Shown here one piece after another: positions 47,723 to 56,520 of a DNA stretch of 64,000 bases. The notes beneath the pieces were generated by a model. It saw only the letters and a program-made list of their open reading frames with translations. It did not search any database and was not told where the DNA came from. Origin of the DNA: Arthrobacter sp. 18067 (GTDB lineage Bacteria > Actinomycetota > Actinomycetes > Actinomycetales > Micrococcaceae); contig NZ_CACSJJ010000015.1 in the NCBI RefSeq assembly GCF_902706295.1, positions 1-64,000 of the forward strand, given 5' to 3'. The position numbers were made by a program, and so were the translations under genes. Within the stretch, counting starts at the first letter, position 1, and every line of letters begins with the position of its first letter.

Positions 47723-49327
47723 CTAGCGTGAAGGTACCCCCTCCACGAAAGTCGCCACAACGGAGGTCCTGGCCAGCTCTTCCGGCGTGACCAGCAACGG
47801 ATCCTGCTCGAAAACCGTGAGGTCGGCCAGCTTCCCGACGCTGATGGTGCCCATCTCCGCAGCCAGGCCGGCGGCGGCTGCGGCATGGCTGGTGTAACCT
47901 TCCAAGGCCATCAGCGCCGTGAGGGCCTGCTCCGGTTGGACCGGCTCAACGTCCGGCCGTTCAACCGGCCGGCGCAGGATGGAATCAGCCATCATGGCCC
48001 GAGGATCGTAGGGCGTGATGGGCCAGTCGGAGCCGAGGGCCACAGTCACTCCGGCCTCCCGCAGATCCCGGCAGCGCCAGCCGCGGGCGGACCGCTCACC
48101 ACCCAGGCGTACAGACCAGTTGTCCGTGCGGTCGGCCCGGGTATGGTGCGTCCCATGGACCGGCTGCATGCTGGCCGCGACGCTGAGTTCGGCGAACCGG
48201 GCCACCAGATCGTCGGGGATGGTCTCGATGTGCTCGATCCTGTGAGCGGCCAAATACCGCGCGTCCCCGGCAGCCTCCAGCCCTTCGAGAACGTACCTAA
48301 CCCCTTGGTCCCCGATGGCATGCGTGGCCGTCGGAATGCCGCGTTCCACGAAGAACCTCAGTGCCTTCTGGAAGTCCTCAGGGTCGGTCCACACGGATTC
48401 ATGGTTCTCGCCGTAGGCATCAGGCTGTTCCAGCCATGCCGAGCCGTTGTCGATGGTGCCGTCGATGAAGAACTTCACGCCCTCCACTCGCCATCTCCTG
48501 CCGCCCGTGCCCTGCAGCGCGGCAGCTTCCTGCAGTTCGTGCAGCGATGCGCCGGCATTGACCATGGGGGAGAAGCGCAACCGGATCGGGAGCTCGCCGG
48601 TGGCCTCAAGATGGGAGGCAAGTTCTCCCGACCCTTCGGCGTAGTCCATGACATGCGTGGAGGTGATTCCGACGGCGGCCATCCCGTTCAGCAGTTCGCC
48701 CAGCCTTTCGGCGCGGATTTCGAAACTCTCCTGCGGGAGGACTTTCGTCACCAGGTCCATGGCACTGAACTCGACGAGGTAGCCGGTGGGGGTGTCGTCG
48801 TCGTCGACGTCTATCAGTGACTCATCCGGAAAGTCGACCGGTCCCGTGATCCCTGCCGTGGCCAAGGCCGCCGAATTGACGATCGCCGAGTGGCCGTCGC
48901 GCATTCGCAGGAACATCGGCACGGAACCGGTGGCTTGGTCGAAAAGGCGGCCGCTGAAGCCGATGCCTGTGAAGAGATTAGGGTCCAGGCCCCAACCGAT
49001 CACCCACTCACCCGGGCCGGCAACCGCGGCGGCGTCTCCGATGATCCCTTGCACCTCCGCGAGGGGCCCGAGGTCCGTCAACTGCAAGCCGCGGGCCAGG
49101 TCCAGGCCAAAAACCACATGTGTATGGCTGTCGTTCAGGCCGGGGACTATTGTGGCGTCGCCGTAGTCGCAGATCACGGTGCCGGTTCCACGGAAGGGCT
49201 CAACGTCCGCAGGACTCCCGACGGCGGCAATCAGGCCGTCTTTGATCGCAAGGGCGGTGGCGGTTGGCGTGTCCGGGTCCAGGGTGTGGATTCGGCGTGC
49301 TAGAACGATGGTGTCTGCGACCGTCAC
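47723..49327 (-). CDS. YtcJ-type amidohydrolase family protein
   Basis: A 534-residue metal-dependent hydrolase of the amidohydrolase 3 (YtcJ/AepA) family. The metal motif is VPGLNDSHTHV (about residues 55-65), with later VDGTIDNGSAW, THAIGDQGV, RIEHIE and the SDWPI aspartate segment. The GTG start at 49327 overlaps the symporter stop (GTGA) and follows GGAG. It is third in an operon with a small membrane subunit and a sodium:solute symporter, so it probably hydrolyses the imported compound. The substrate is unknown. Confidence 0.88.
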   Translation of the reverse strand: MTVADTIVLARRIHTLDPDTPTATALAIKDGLIAAVGSPADVEPFRGTGTVICDYGDATIVPGLNDSHTHVVFGLDLARGLQLTDLGPLAEVQGIIGDAAAVAGPGEWVIGWGLDPNLFTGIGFSGRLFDQATGSVPMFLRMRDGHSAIVNSAALATAGITGPVDFPDESLIDVDDDDTPTGYLVEFSAMDLVTKVLPQESFEIRAERLGELLNGMAAVGITSTHVMDYAEGSGELASHLEATGELPIRLRFSPMVNAGASLHELQEAAALQGTGGRRWRVEGVKFFIDGTIDNGSAWLEQPDAYGENHESVWTDPEDFQKALRFFVERGIPTATHAIGDQGVRYVLEGLEAAGDARYLAAHRIEHIETIPDDLVARFAELSVAASMQPVHGTHHTRADRTDNWSVRLGGERSARGWRCRDLREAGVTVALGSDWPITPYDPRAMMADSILRRPVERPDVEPVQPEQALTALMALEGYTSHAAAAAGLAAEMGTISVGKLADLTVFEQDPLLVTPEELARTSVVATFVEGVPSR

Positions 49328-50829
49328 GTCAGTGCTCCTTCGCTGATGGTTTCCTTCTTCTTCAGTCCCGCGAAGAGCGCGTCCACGCGCGCCTGTTCTG
49401 CAGCGGGGGCAGGCTTGACGACGGAGACCACCAAGTAGACGGCCAGGTTGACGATCAAACCGGCCACTCCGGAAGTCAGCCCACCCAGCCACGGAATCGA
49501 CAGGGGGCTTGGGTACATGAGTTCCAGAACGGCTGCCACCAGGATTCCCGAGACCATGGCGGCGTTGGCGGCGGCAGCCGTTCCGCGACGCCAGAAGATG
49601 CCGAGCAGGAGCGTAGGCGCCAGCTGGCAGATGGCCTGGTAGGACACGAAGGCCACCACGATCAGGCCGGAGACCTGGTTTGCCATCAGTAGCGCGGCGC
49701 CGGCCGAGATGAGCGTGATGGCAGCGACGGCGATCTTCGCACCCTTCGCGGACTCGATGCGCTCATGTTTGTGAACGCCGATCACGTCGTTGGCCAGCTG
49801 CGTGCCCACGGCCTGCAGATTGGCTCCGACGTTGCCCATGGTGGCGGCCACAACACACACGCCGGCAATGGCAACCATGCCCACTCCGCCGATTCCGGCC
49901 AGGATGAACCACACGGTGTCGGGGGCATCGGAAACGCTCGGGATGCTGGTGGCCAGCAGGCACACCGTGGTGAGCGCGGCGGAGAAGAGGAACATGATCG
50001 GTGCTGCCTGGACGGCGGACTTCTGGACCGTCTTCGGGGTTTTGACGCTGAACATCCGGACAAAGAGGTCCGGCCAGCACCAGGCGCCCATCATTCCCGT
50101 AAAAATCAGGGAGAACAGGTAGAACGGGCCCGCTGCGCTGCCGGGACCGGGAAGTTGGAGCAAGCTGGGCGAAACCTCGTTGAACCCGTGACCGTTGGTG
50201 ATGAGCCAGACCATGAGTCCGAGGATCACCAGGAATCCGACGCCGTAGGCAAAGATCCCTTGAACCATGTCGCTGATGATGAGCCCGCGGGTGCCAAGCT
50301 TGACGGTCCAGATCTGCCGTGCGGCGATGAAGAGCACACCGATCACCACAGCGACGTAAGGGGAGACCTGCCCGAAGGAGAGAGTGGAGAAGACGAGGCC
50401 AAGGGACTGCATGCCCAGGACGACCCACGGTATGGATGCCAGGACGCCGATGAGCGCTGCAATGACCCGTACCGAGCGCGAGTTGTACCGCAGGCCAAGC
50501 AGGTCTGCCTGGGTCCGCAGATCGTGGATGCGGCCCCACTTGTTCACGGGTGTGCCGAGGAAGAACATCAGGACCACGCTGAGCAGTGAATAGGACAAGG
50601 AGTAGAAGCCGATGGCACCGGCGCTGGCAGTCAAGCCGGCGAAGGAAATGAACATCGTGCCGGCAAGCCAGGTGTTGAGGAACGCCATGGTGCCGTACCA
50701 GGAACTGAAGGAGCGGCCACCGGTGGCGTATTCGCTCATGGATTTGTCCACGCGCCGGCCGCGGCTCATGACAACCACCACCAGCACCGTGAACAGAAGG
50801 ATGGCGCCGTAACCGATCAGCATATTCAT
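49324..50829 (-). CDS. Sodium:solute symporter family transporter
   Basis: A 501-residue membrane protein with about thirteen membrane segments and the SSS family pattern, including TAGRSFSSWYG-like start region (here ATGGRSFSSWYGTMAFLNTW), YNSRSVRVIAALIG and the late QLAPTLLLGIFWRRGTAAAA. The ATG overlaps the stop of the small upstream gene (ATGA), and its own stop overlaps the amidohydrolase start. Transport is Na+-driven uptake of a small organic solute (family knowledge). Confidence 0.9.
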   Translation of the reverse strand: MNMLIGYGAILLFTVLVVVVMSRGRRVDKSMSEYATGGRSFSSWYGTMAFLNTWLAGTMFISFAGLTASAGAIGFYSLSYSLLSVVLMFFLGTPVNKWGRIHDLRTQADLLGLRYNSRSVRVIAALIGVLASIPWVVLGMQSLGLVFSTLSFGQVSPYVAVVIGVLFIAARQIWTVKLGTRGLIISDMVQGIFAYGVGFLVILGLMVWLITNGHGFNEVSPSLLQLPGPGSAAGPFYLFSLIFTGMMGAWCWPDLFVRMFSVKTPKTVQKSAVQAAPIMFLFSAALTTVCLLATSIPSVSDAPDTVWFILAGIGGVGMVAIAGVCVVAATMGNVGANLQAVGTQLANDVIGVHKHERIESAKGAKIAVAAITLISAGAALLMANQVSGLIVVAFVSYQAICQLAPTLLLGIFWRRGTAAAANAAMVSGILVAAVLELMYPSPLSIPWLGGLTSGVAGLIVNLAVYLVVSVVKPAPAAEQARVDALFAGLKKKETISEGALT

Positions 50830-51041
50830 GGCGTTGCCTCCTCGTCAGCATCCCGCGTCATCCACAGGCCGAAGAGGGACAAGGTCACCAGGGCGTTGGC
50901 TACCAGGAAGTACCAGATGGTGGCTTGGCCATCGCTGAACAACCAGTGCACGGGTGGGGCAAGCAGGAGCAGGATATCGACCACGAAGATCGTCCTGCGT
51001 ATGTGGCTTCGGCGGTCCGAAGTCAGGACAGCTTGGGACAT
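50826..51041 (-). CDS. Small membrane protein, probable symporter accessory subunit
   Basis: A 71-residue protein with two membrane segments (TIFVVDILLLLAPPVHWLF and IWYFLVANALVTLSLFGLWM) and a short acidic tail DADEEATP. Small two-helix proteins of this kind often precede SSS transporters (DUF485/DUF3311-like). The ATG at 51041 is preferred; the frame is open to 51116 but that part overlaps the operator. The stop overlaps the symporter start. Confidence 0.75.
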   Translation of the reverse strand: MSQAVLTSDRRSHIRRTIFVVDILLLLAPPVHWLFSDGQATIWYFLVANALVTLSLFGLWMTRDADEEATP

Positions 51042-51094
51042 TGGGGGGATCCATTCCTCCGGGCGTCGTTGGCCGGATGTAAGCGAAGGAGACG

Positions 51095-51118
51095 ATTTGC
51101 GGGAACGTTCCCGCAAAT
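51095..51118. promoter_or_regulatory. LacI-type operator, perfect 24-base palindrome
   Basis: The half ATTTGCGGGAAC is followed directly by its reverse complement, GTTCCCGCAAAT. The central AACGTT-like CG and symmetry are typical of LacI-family operators. It lies between the symporter operon and the divergent LacI gene and should allow control of both. Confidence 0.8.
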
Positions 51119-51206
51119 AAAAGTGTGGGACGTCACAGGGTTGATGTCAAGGGCTCCCCGAACATCCGGGAAGCGCCATCGCCCGGGCGCCGCCTAGGAT
51201 GAGGTC

Positions 51207-52193
51207 ATGGCGAGAACCCGGGCAACCATCATGGACATCGCGCGGGAGCTCGGCCTGTCCAAGACCACCGTGTCCAGCGCATTGGGCGGCACCGGCCGCA
51301 TCTCCGATGAGAAGCGCGAGCTCATCCAGGAAACCGCTGACCGCCTCGGATACGTCACCAATCGAGCTGCCCGCAGCCTGCGCGTCAACAGGATCGGCAC
51401 CATCGGGCTCCACATTCCTCCGGTGGCCCGCAGCCTCGCGTTTTACATGGACTTCGCCTTTGGCGTCACGGAAGGCGCCGCTGCCGCTGACTACGACGTC
51501 ACCCTTTTTGCGCGCGAACTCACGCCACGTATGGCTTTCCAGGTGGATGGGGTGATAGCCATCGACCCCGCCCCCGGGGAGCCCCTGGTGGCGGCGCTCC
51601 TTGCCAGTGGCATCCCGACGGTGAGTGTTGGCCGTTATGGCGGTCCTGGTGAGGAGCGGGTGCAAGGAACCCTTGAGGCCCACCATGCCGAATTGCAGAC
51701 CCAGGTGCTGGACCACCTGCTGGCCCGTGGCCGGCGGCGTCCGGCGCTGCTCGCCATTGACGACGCCATTGGATCATCCTGGGCCGTCGATACCCGCCGG
51801 ACTTACACCGACTGGTGCATCCGGAATGGCCTGGAGCCCCGCGTCCATGAGGTCGGAGCCAACGCCAGCCCGCGGGACCTGGTGGCTGCCATCACCCAGG
51901 CCGTGGATATCGGGGGAGCGGATGCATTGGTCTGCGGCGCCCAGGGGCAGGCTGCACAAAGCCAGATTGTCCTGGAAAGCCGCGGCCTGGCGCTGGGCAA
52001 GGACTTGGATGTGGTTTCCTTTGCCGGTGCTGCCGCGTTGGAGACCGGCAATCCGCTGATCAGCTCAATTGACCTGGCGCCGCGTGCTTATGGGAAGGCT
52101 GCCACGGAATTGTTGGACTCCATCATCCAGGAGCCTGACGCCCTGCCTGTGCACCGTTGGTTTGAGGGCGCCAGCGTGCATTTGGTGCGCTGA
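51207..52193 (+). CDS. LacI-family transcriptional regulator
   Basis: A 328-residue regulator. The helix-turn-helix and hinge helix are at the N-terminus (TIMDIARELGLSKTTVSSAL, residues 8-27; RAARSLRVNR). The periplasmic-binding-protein-like sensor domain follows (IGTIGLHIPPVARSLAFYMD, VDGVIAIDPAPG). The ATG at 51207 is 89 bases from a perfect palindromic operator. It probably represses the divergent symporter/amidohydrolase operon and itself. Confidence 0.92.
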   Translation: MARTRATIMDIARELGLSKTTVSSALGGTGRISDEKRELIQETADRLGYVTNRAARSLRVNRIGTIGLHIPPVARSLAFYMDFAFGVTEGAAAADYDVTLFARELTPRMAFQVDGVIAIDPAPGEPLVAALLASGIPTVSVGRYGGPGEERVQGTLEAHHAELQTQVLDHLLARGRRRPALLAIDDAIGSSWAVDTRRTYTDWCIRNGLEPRVHEVGANASPRDLVAAITQAVDIGGADALVCGAQGQAAQSQIVLESRGLALGKDLDVVSFAGAAALETGNPLISSIDLAPRAYGKAATELLDSIIQEPDALPVHRWFEGASVHLVR

Positions 52194-52210
52194 GCGGGGC
52201 TCGGCGGCGC

Positions 52211-52846
52211 TTACTGGGCGGGTTTGGCAACGAGCGATCCGGGGGCTGCCCCGACCATTCCCTCCACCGCCCGGGCAAGGTGGCTGCCGCGGTCGTTGAC
52301 GCCGTCCCAGCGGACCAGGGCCTGCGCGTTCAGGCCGTCCACCATGCCGAGGATCTGCCAGGCGACGGCGGCGGCGTCGGAAACGTTGAACGCTCCTGTC
52401 GCGTTGCCATCTTCCACGACTCCTTGGAAGACTTTCTGCCAGGCGTCCATTTGCTCGCGGACGGACGCGGCCAGGGCTTCGTTGCGGCGTCCCAGTGTCC
52501 AAGCTTCAACCCAGATGGCAGTGACGTCGAGCCTGCTGTTGTCCAGGAGCGTGTCCACCAGCAAGCTGAGCCGCTCGGAGGGGGTGGGGAGCTGACTAAG
52601 CAAGCCTGCGATTTCCTGTGTTTCCGCGGCAACGATGGTGGCGAACGTGCTGGAGACGAGCGCTTCCATGTTGGGCTGATAGTGCGCCACCAAGCCTGAA
52701 GCGACCCCCACCCGGGCGGCCACATTGCGCAGCGTCAGGGCTGTGAGGCCCGTCTCGAGTGCGATCTCGCGGGCGGCTTCAGTGATTTCTGCGGCGCGTT
52801 CTGCCGGTGACTTCCGGACCGCGCGCTTCTGTGGAGTGCTTGACAT
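52211..52846 (-). CDS. TetR-family regulator (BetI-like)
   Basis: A 211-residue regulator with helix-turn-helix LTLRNVAARVGVASGLVAHY (about residues 38-57) and a C-terminal domain similar in outline to BetI (WVEAWTLGRRNEAL; AWQILGMVDGLNAQALV). The ATG at 52846 is used rather than the TTG at 52849. It is divergent from the agmatine deiminase/amidase operon and separated by a perfect palindrome, so it probably represses that operon. Confidence 0.88.
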   Translation of the reverse strand: MSSTPQKRAVRKSPAERAAEITEAAREIALETGLTALTLRNVAARVGVASGLVAHYQPNMEALVSSTFATIVAAETQEIAGLLSQLPTPSERLSLLVDTLLDNSRLDVTAIWVEAWTLGRRNEALAASVREQMDAWQKVFQGVVEDGNATGAFNVSDAAAVAWQILGMVDGLNAQALVRWDGVNDRGSHLARAVEGMVGAAPGSLVAKPAQ

Positions 52847-52876
52847 CAATGACCAGTCTAGATTACCTTTTCACCA

Positions 52877-52898
52877 TTGTTGATCGTGCGATCAACAA
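52877..52898. promoter_or_regulatory. TetR operator upstream of agmatine deiminase
   Basis: TTGTTGATCG and CGATCAACAA flank a central TG, a perfect 10-2-10 palindrome in the 82-base divergent promoter. The TTGATCG...CGATCAA form is typical for BetI-like TetR repressors that recognise their own promoter. Confidence 0.75.
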
Positions 52899-52928
52899 GA
52901 GAATTGTCAGAAGACGAAGGAGTCACCC

Positions 52929-53987
52929 ATGGCTTGGAGAATGCCGGCCGAAACCGCACCGCATGAACGCACCTGGATGGCGTTTCCCCGCACCGGCCTG
53001 ACCCTTGGCGACGACGCCGCCTCGGCCGAAGAGGCCTACGCGGCCTGGACCGCCGTCGCCCATGCCGTGGCAGAATTCGAATCTGTCACCATGGTGGTGG
53101 ACCCGAGCGAGCGCCAGCGCGCCGCGCGGATGCTGGGCAGCGGCATCGAGCAGGTCGAGGCGCCGCTGGATGAGTTCTGGATGCGCGACGTCGGACCCAC
53201 CTTTGTGCTGGACGACGAACGTCCCGGCGTGCTTGGCGCCGTGGACTGGATCTTCAACGGCTGGGGTGCGCCGGCGTGGTCCGAATGGCAGAAGAGCGCC
53301 GGAATGGCCCGCTTCGTCGCTGACCAGTCCGGCGCCGAACTGGTCAGCTCGCTGTTGGTCAACGAGGGCGGCGCCATCCACGTGGACGGCGAGGGAACCG
53401 TGCTGATCACCGAAACGGTCCAGCTGGATCCGGGCCGGAATCCCTATGCCGACAAGGCAGCTGTCGAAGCTGAACTGGCCCGCACCATCGGAGCCACCAA
53501 AGTCATTTGGGTACCCCGGGGACTGACCCGCGACTATGAGGACCTGGGCACGCGCGGTCACATCGACATGGTGGCAACCCTCCCCACTCCCGGCCGCATC
53601 CTGCTGCACTCCCAGACCAACCCGGAACACCCGGACTACGAGGTCAGCCGCACGCTCCAGGCATTCCTGGAAACGCAGGCAGACGCTGCCGGCAAGCCGT
53701 TCGAGATTGTGCCGCTGCCGGCTCCGGAAACGCTGCGCGACGACGACGGCTTTGTGGACTGGAGCTACGTCAACCACTTGGTGGTCAACGGCGGCGTGAT
53801 CGCCTGCGGTTATGGCGAAGAACGTGCTGACGCCCTTGCGGCAGAAATTTTGGCTGAGGCTTACCCTGGCCGCCGCGTGGTCACCGTGGACGCCCGGCCT
53901 ATCCTGGCCCGCGGCGGCGGCATCCACTGCATCACCCAGCAGCAGCCGCGTCTCAGTGGATCACCGCTCGCCGGAGGAGCAGCGTAA
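52929..53987 (+). CDS. aguA: Agmatine deiminase
   Basis: A 352-residue guanidine-modifying enzyme (porphyromonas-type peptidyl-arginine deiminase superfamily), which converts agmatine to N-carbamoylputrescine and ammonia. Visible are ERTWMAFP, FWMRDVGPTFV, NEGGAIHVDGEG, RGHIDMVA and the nucleophilic cysteine in GGGIHCITQQQP (Cys334). It begins the operon with a downstream amidase, whose ATG overlaps this TAA by one base. Relatives acting on other guanidino compounds are possible. Confidence 0.92.
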   Translation: MAWRMPAETAPHERTWMAFPRTGLTLGDDAASAEEAYAAWTAVAHAVAEFESVTMVVDPSERQRAARMLGSGIEQVEAPLDEFWMRDVGPTFVLDDERPGVLGAVDWIFNGWGAPAWSEWQKSAGMARFVADQSGAELVSSLLVNEGGAIHVDGEGTVLITETVQLDPGRNPYADKAAVEAELARTIGATKVIWVPRGLTRDYEDLGTRGHIDMVATLPTPGRILLHSQTNPEHPDYEVSRTLQAFLETQADAAGKPFEIVPLPAPETLRDDDGFVDWSYVNHLVVNGGVIACGYGEERADALAAEILAEAYPGRRVVTVDARPILARGGGIHCITQQQPRLSGSPLAGGAA

Positions 53988-55705
53988 TGGCCCGCTTCGA
54001 CGTCGTTGAAGCCTCCATTGCGCAACTGCGCGAGGCCTTGGAATCAGGGGAGGCGACCAGCGAGGAACTGACCCAGGCGTACCTTGACCGCATCGAGGCC
54101 TATGATCGCAACGGCATCAGGCTCAACGCCATGGTGGTCATGAACCCCGCTGCATTGGCGGATGCCCGGGCTTCGGACGAACGCCGGGCACAGGGCACGC
54201 TACGGGGGTCGTTGGACGGCATCCCGTACACGGCCAAGGACAGCTACCTGGCCAAGGGACTCACTGCCGCGGCAGGTTCGCCCGCCTTTGAGAATCTGGT
54301 GGCGCAGCGGGATGCTTTCACCATCGAACGGCTCAGGGATGCCGGTGCGGTGCTGATTGGCCTGACCAACATGCCGCCCATGGCCAACGGTGGCATGCAG
54401 CGTGGCGTGTACGGACGCGCCGAAAGCCCTTACAACGCAGACTTCCTGACAGCCGCGTTCGGTTCCGGTTCCTCCAACGGTTCCGGCACGGCGACTGCAG
54501 CCAGTTTCGGGGCCTTCGGCCTTGGTGAGGAGACCTGGTCAAGTGGCCGCGCACCGGCGTCGAACAATGCTTTGTGCGCTTACACGCCCTCGCGCGGCGT
54601 CATCTCGGTGCGCGGAAACTGGCCGCTGGTTCCCACCATGGACGTCGTGGTGCCGCACACCCGCACTATGGCCGACATGCTGGAACTGCTGGACGTGATC
54701 GTGGCCGACGACGCCGAGACGCGCGGTGACTTCTGGCGGGCGCAGCCTTGGGTTCAGCTCCCCAAGTCTTCCGAGGTCCGGCCCGAGTCGTATGTTGCGC
54801 TGTCACCGGAAAAGGTCGACGGCGGACTGCCGGCTTTGCGGGGCAAGCGCTTCGGTGTGCCGCTCATGTATATCAACGCAGACCCGGACGCCGGGCCCAG
54901 CAAGCAGCCGGGAATCGGCGGGCCCACCGGGCAACGCATTCAGACGCGGGCATCCGTGATAGCCCTGTGGGAGGCCGCGAAGCGCGACCTCGAAGCTGCC
55001 GGGGCTGAAGTTGTGCTGGTGGACTTCCCTGTGGTCTCCAACTATGAAGGCGACCGACCCGGCGCGCCCACCATCGCCACCCGAGGCCTTGTCAGCTCCG
55101 AATACCTCAAACGTGAGATCGAGGACCTCTCGGCCTGGGCGTGGGACGACTTCCTGCAGGCCAACGGCGATCCCGCCCTCAACAGGCTTGCGGATGTGGA
55201 CGGCGCAGCGATCTTCCCCCACCCGAAAGGCGCCCTCGCGGACCGCTACACCGGATTCGACGACCACATCTCCGGTTATCCCCGGCAGGTCCGCGAGTAC
55301 GGCGTCTCCCGCTTCACCGAGATCCCCGAACTGGAAGGCGGGGTGCGCGGCTTGGAGGAGACCCGGCGCATTGATCTGGAGGACTGGATGGACGGGCTGA
55401 ACCTGGATGCCGTCCTGTTCCCGGCAGTGGCCGACGTCGGACCTGCCGACATGGACGTCAACCCGGCCTCTGCAGACCTCGGCTGGCGCAACGGCGTGTG
55501 GGTGGCCAACGGCAACCTCGTCCCGAGGCACTTGGGCATTCCCACGGTTACCGTGCCGATGGGGACGATGACAGATATCGGCATGCCCGTGGGCCTCACC
55601 TTCGCGGGCCGAGCCTACGATGACACGGCTCTGCTGACGCTGGCTGCCGCCTTCGAAGCAACGGGTTCGCGCCGCACGGCTCCGCCCCGGACGCCGACGC
55701 TGTAA
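53987..55705 (+). CDS. Amidase signature family hydrolase
   Basis: A 572-residue serine amidase. The catalytic lysine is in GIPYTAKDSYLAKG (about residue 81) and the glycine/serine-rich signature is GSGSSNGSGTATAASFGAFG (about 162-181), with the Ser-cisSer-Lys triad of the family. Translation is coupled to aguA (TAATG). It might hydrolyse a carbamoyl or acylated polyamine made by AguA, although N-carbamoylputrescine is normally handled by a nitrilase-family enzyme. That makes this pairing unusual. Confidence 0.9.
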   Translation: MARFDVVEASIAQLREALESGEATSEELTQAYLDRIEAYDRNGIRLNAMVVMNPAALADARASDERRAQGTLRGSLDGIPYTAKDSYLAKGLTAAAGSPAFENLVAQRDAFTIERLRDAGAVLIGLTNMPPMANGGMQRGVYGRAESPYNADFLTAAFGSGSSNGSGTATAASFGAFGLGEETWSSGRAPASNNALCAYTPSRGVISVRGNWPLVPTMDVVVPHTRTMADMLELLDVIVADDAETRGDFWRAQPWVQLPKSSEVRPESYVALSPEKVDGGLPALRGKRFGVPLMYINADPDAGPSKQPGIGGPTGQRIQTRASVIALWEAAKRDLEAAGAEVVLVDFPVVSNYEGDRPGAPTIATRGLVSSEYLKREIEDLSAWAWDDFLQANGDPALNRLADVDGAAIFPHPKGALADRYTGFDDHISGYPRQVREYGVSRFTEIPELEGGVRGLEETRRIDLEDWMDGLNLDAVLFPAVADVGPADMDVNPASADLGWRNGVWVANGNLVPRHLGIPTVTVPMGTMTDIGMPVGLTFAGRAYDDTALLTLAAAFEATGSRRTAPPRTPTL

Positions 55706-55806
55706 AGGATTCGACGGCGAATTCGATGGCGGGCAAGCCGGACCTAATGCGTTGCTGGGCCCCGGCTCTGATTACAATCAAAGGGACGTCGACCACTGAG
55801 GGAATC

Positions 55807-56172
55807 ATGAAGAAACTCACCACTGTCCTGATCGCTGCCGGGCTCATCGCCTCGGCATCCGCCTGTTCCGCCCAGCAGCAGCTGACCACTGCGGAGACCT
55901 GCGACCGCGTTGGCGTCGCCGCAGCCGGCATTCCCCAAAACGCGAGCCAGACCGCCACCATTCGTGTTGCCAACGCCATCCGGCCCATCGAGTCAGTGGC
56001 TTCCAATGACATGAAGCCGGTTGTCACCGCGATCCTCGAGTTCCTGGACGAGCAGGCCAAGGAAGAGCCGAAGGACGCTGCGCAGAAGAGCGAACGAGAG
56101 GCAAAACTGGCTGAGCTCGGCGCCGCTTACCAGGAAGCCGGCACCAAGTACGGCGAGCTCTGCCGCGGCTAA
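55807..56172 (+). CDS. Small exported lipoprotein, hypothetical
   Basis: A 121-residue protein with a lipoprotein signal: MKKLTTVLIAAGLIASASAC, Cys20 being the lipidation site. Two further cysteines (in ETCDRVG and GELCRG) could form a disulfide in the mature domain, which is otherwise mainly helical. No family recognised. The upstream in-frame extension to 55726 is rejected because the signal peptide starts at 55807. A terminator-like hairpin follows. Confidence 0.78.
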   Translation: MKKLTTVLIAAGLIASASACSAQQQLTTAETCDRVGVAAAGIPQNASQTATIRVANAIRPIESVASNDMKPVVTAILEFLDEQAKEEPKDAAQKSEREAKLAELGAAYQEAGTKYGELCRG

Positions 56173-56213
56173 TGACGCCCGCGCGCTGAACGCACAGTCG
56201 CTGAACACACGAG

Positions 56214-56241
56214 AGGGACCGGTTCAACTGAACCGGTCCCT
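56214..56241 (+). terminator. Terminator-like hairpin after the lipoprotein gene
   Basis: AGGGACCGGTTCA pairs with TGAACCGGTCCCT around a two-base centre (a 4-to-6-base loop in practice), followed by TCCC. It is placed 42 bases after the stop codon. Confidence 0.65.
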
Positions 56242-56262
56242 TCCCGCATCCCCCCATCGACC

Positions 56263-56520
56263 CTCTCTCACCTAATGGCCCTTTGGCGCGGACCGTCTCT
56301 CATCAAATGGCCCCTAAAACCGGACGCTCTCTCATGTCATATCCCTTTTGGCCAACGCTCTCTCGCTTCTTTCAAGCAAGTGAGAGAGCGTTGGCGAAAG
56401 CCGGGTGGGAGGTGAGAGAGCGTTGGCGAAAGCCGGGTGGGAGGTGAGAGAGCGTTGGCGAAAGCCGGGTGGGAGGTGAGAGAGCGTTGGGGAAATGGGC
56501 GCGGTAGGTGAGAGAGGGTT
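56263..56520. repeat. Inverted array of 32-base repeats
   Basis: Four 32-base units starting GTGAGAGAGCGTTGG run forward at 56380-56411, 56412-56443, 56444-56475 and 56476-56507. The first three are identical, the fourth is degenerate, and a partial fifth ends at 56520. On the left, CTCTCTC-type blocks at about 56263, 56295, 56327 and 56358 form a degenerate array in the opposite orientation with 31-32 base period. The centre is an inverted repeat, GCCAACGCTCTCTC (56351-56364) with GAGAGAGCGTTGGC (56382-56395). The array fills the gap between convergent genes; no gene is seen in it. Confidence 0.9.

Noticed and set aside
56380..56520. Possible CRISPR array
   Set aside because: The 32-base units are contiguous with no unique spacers, and no cas genes are near.
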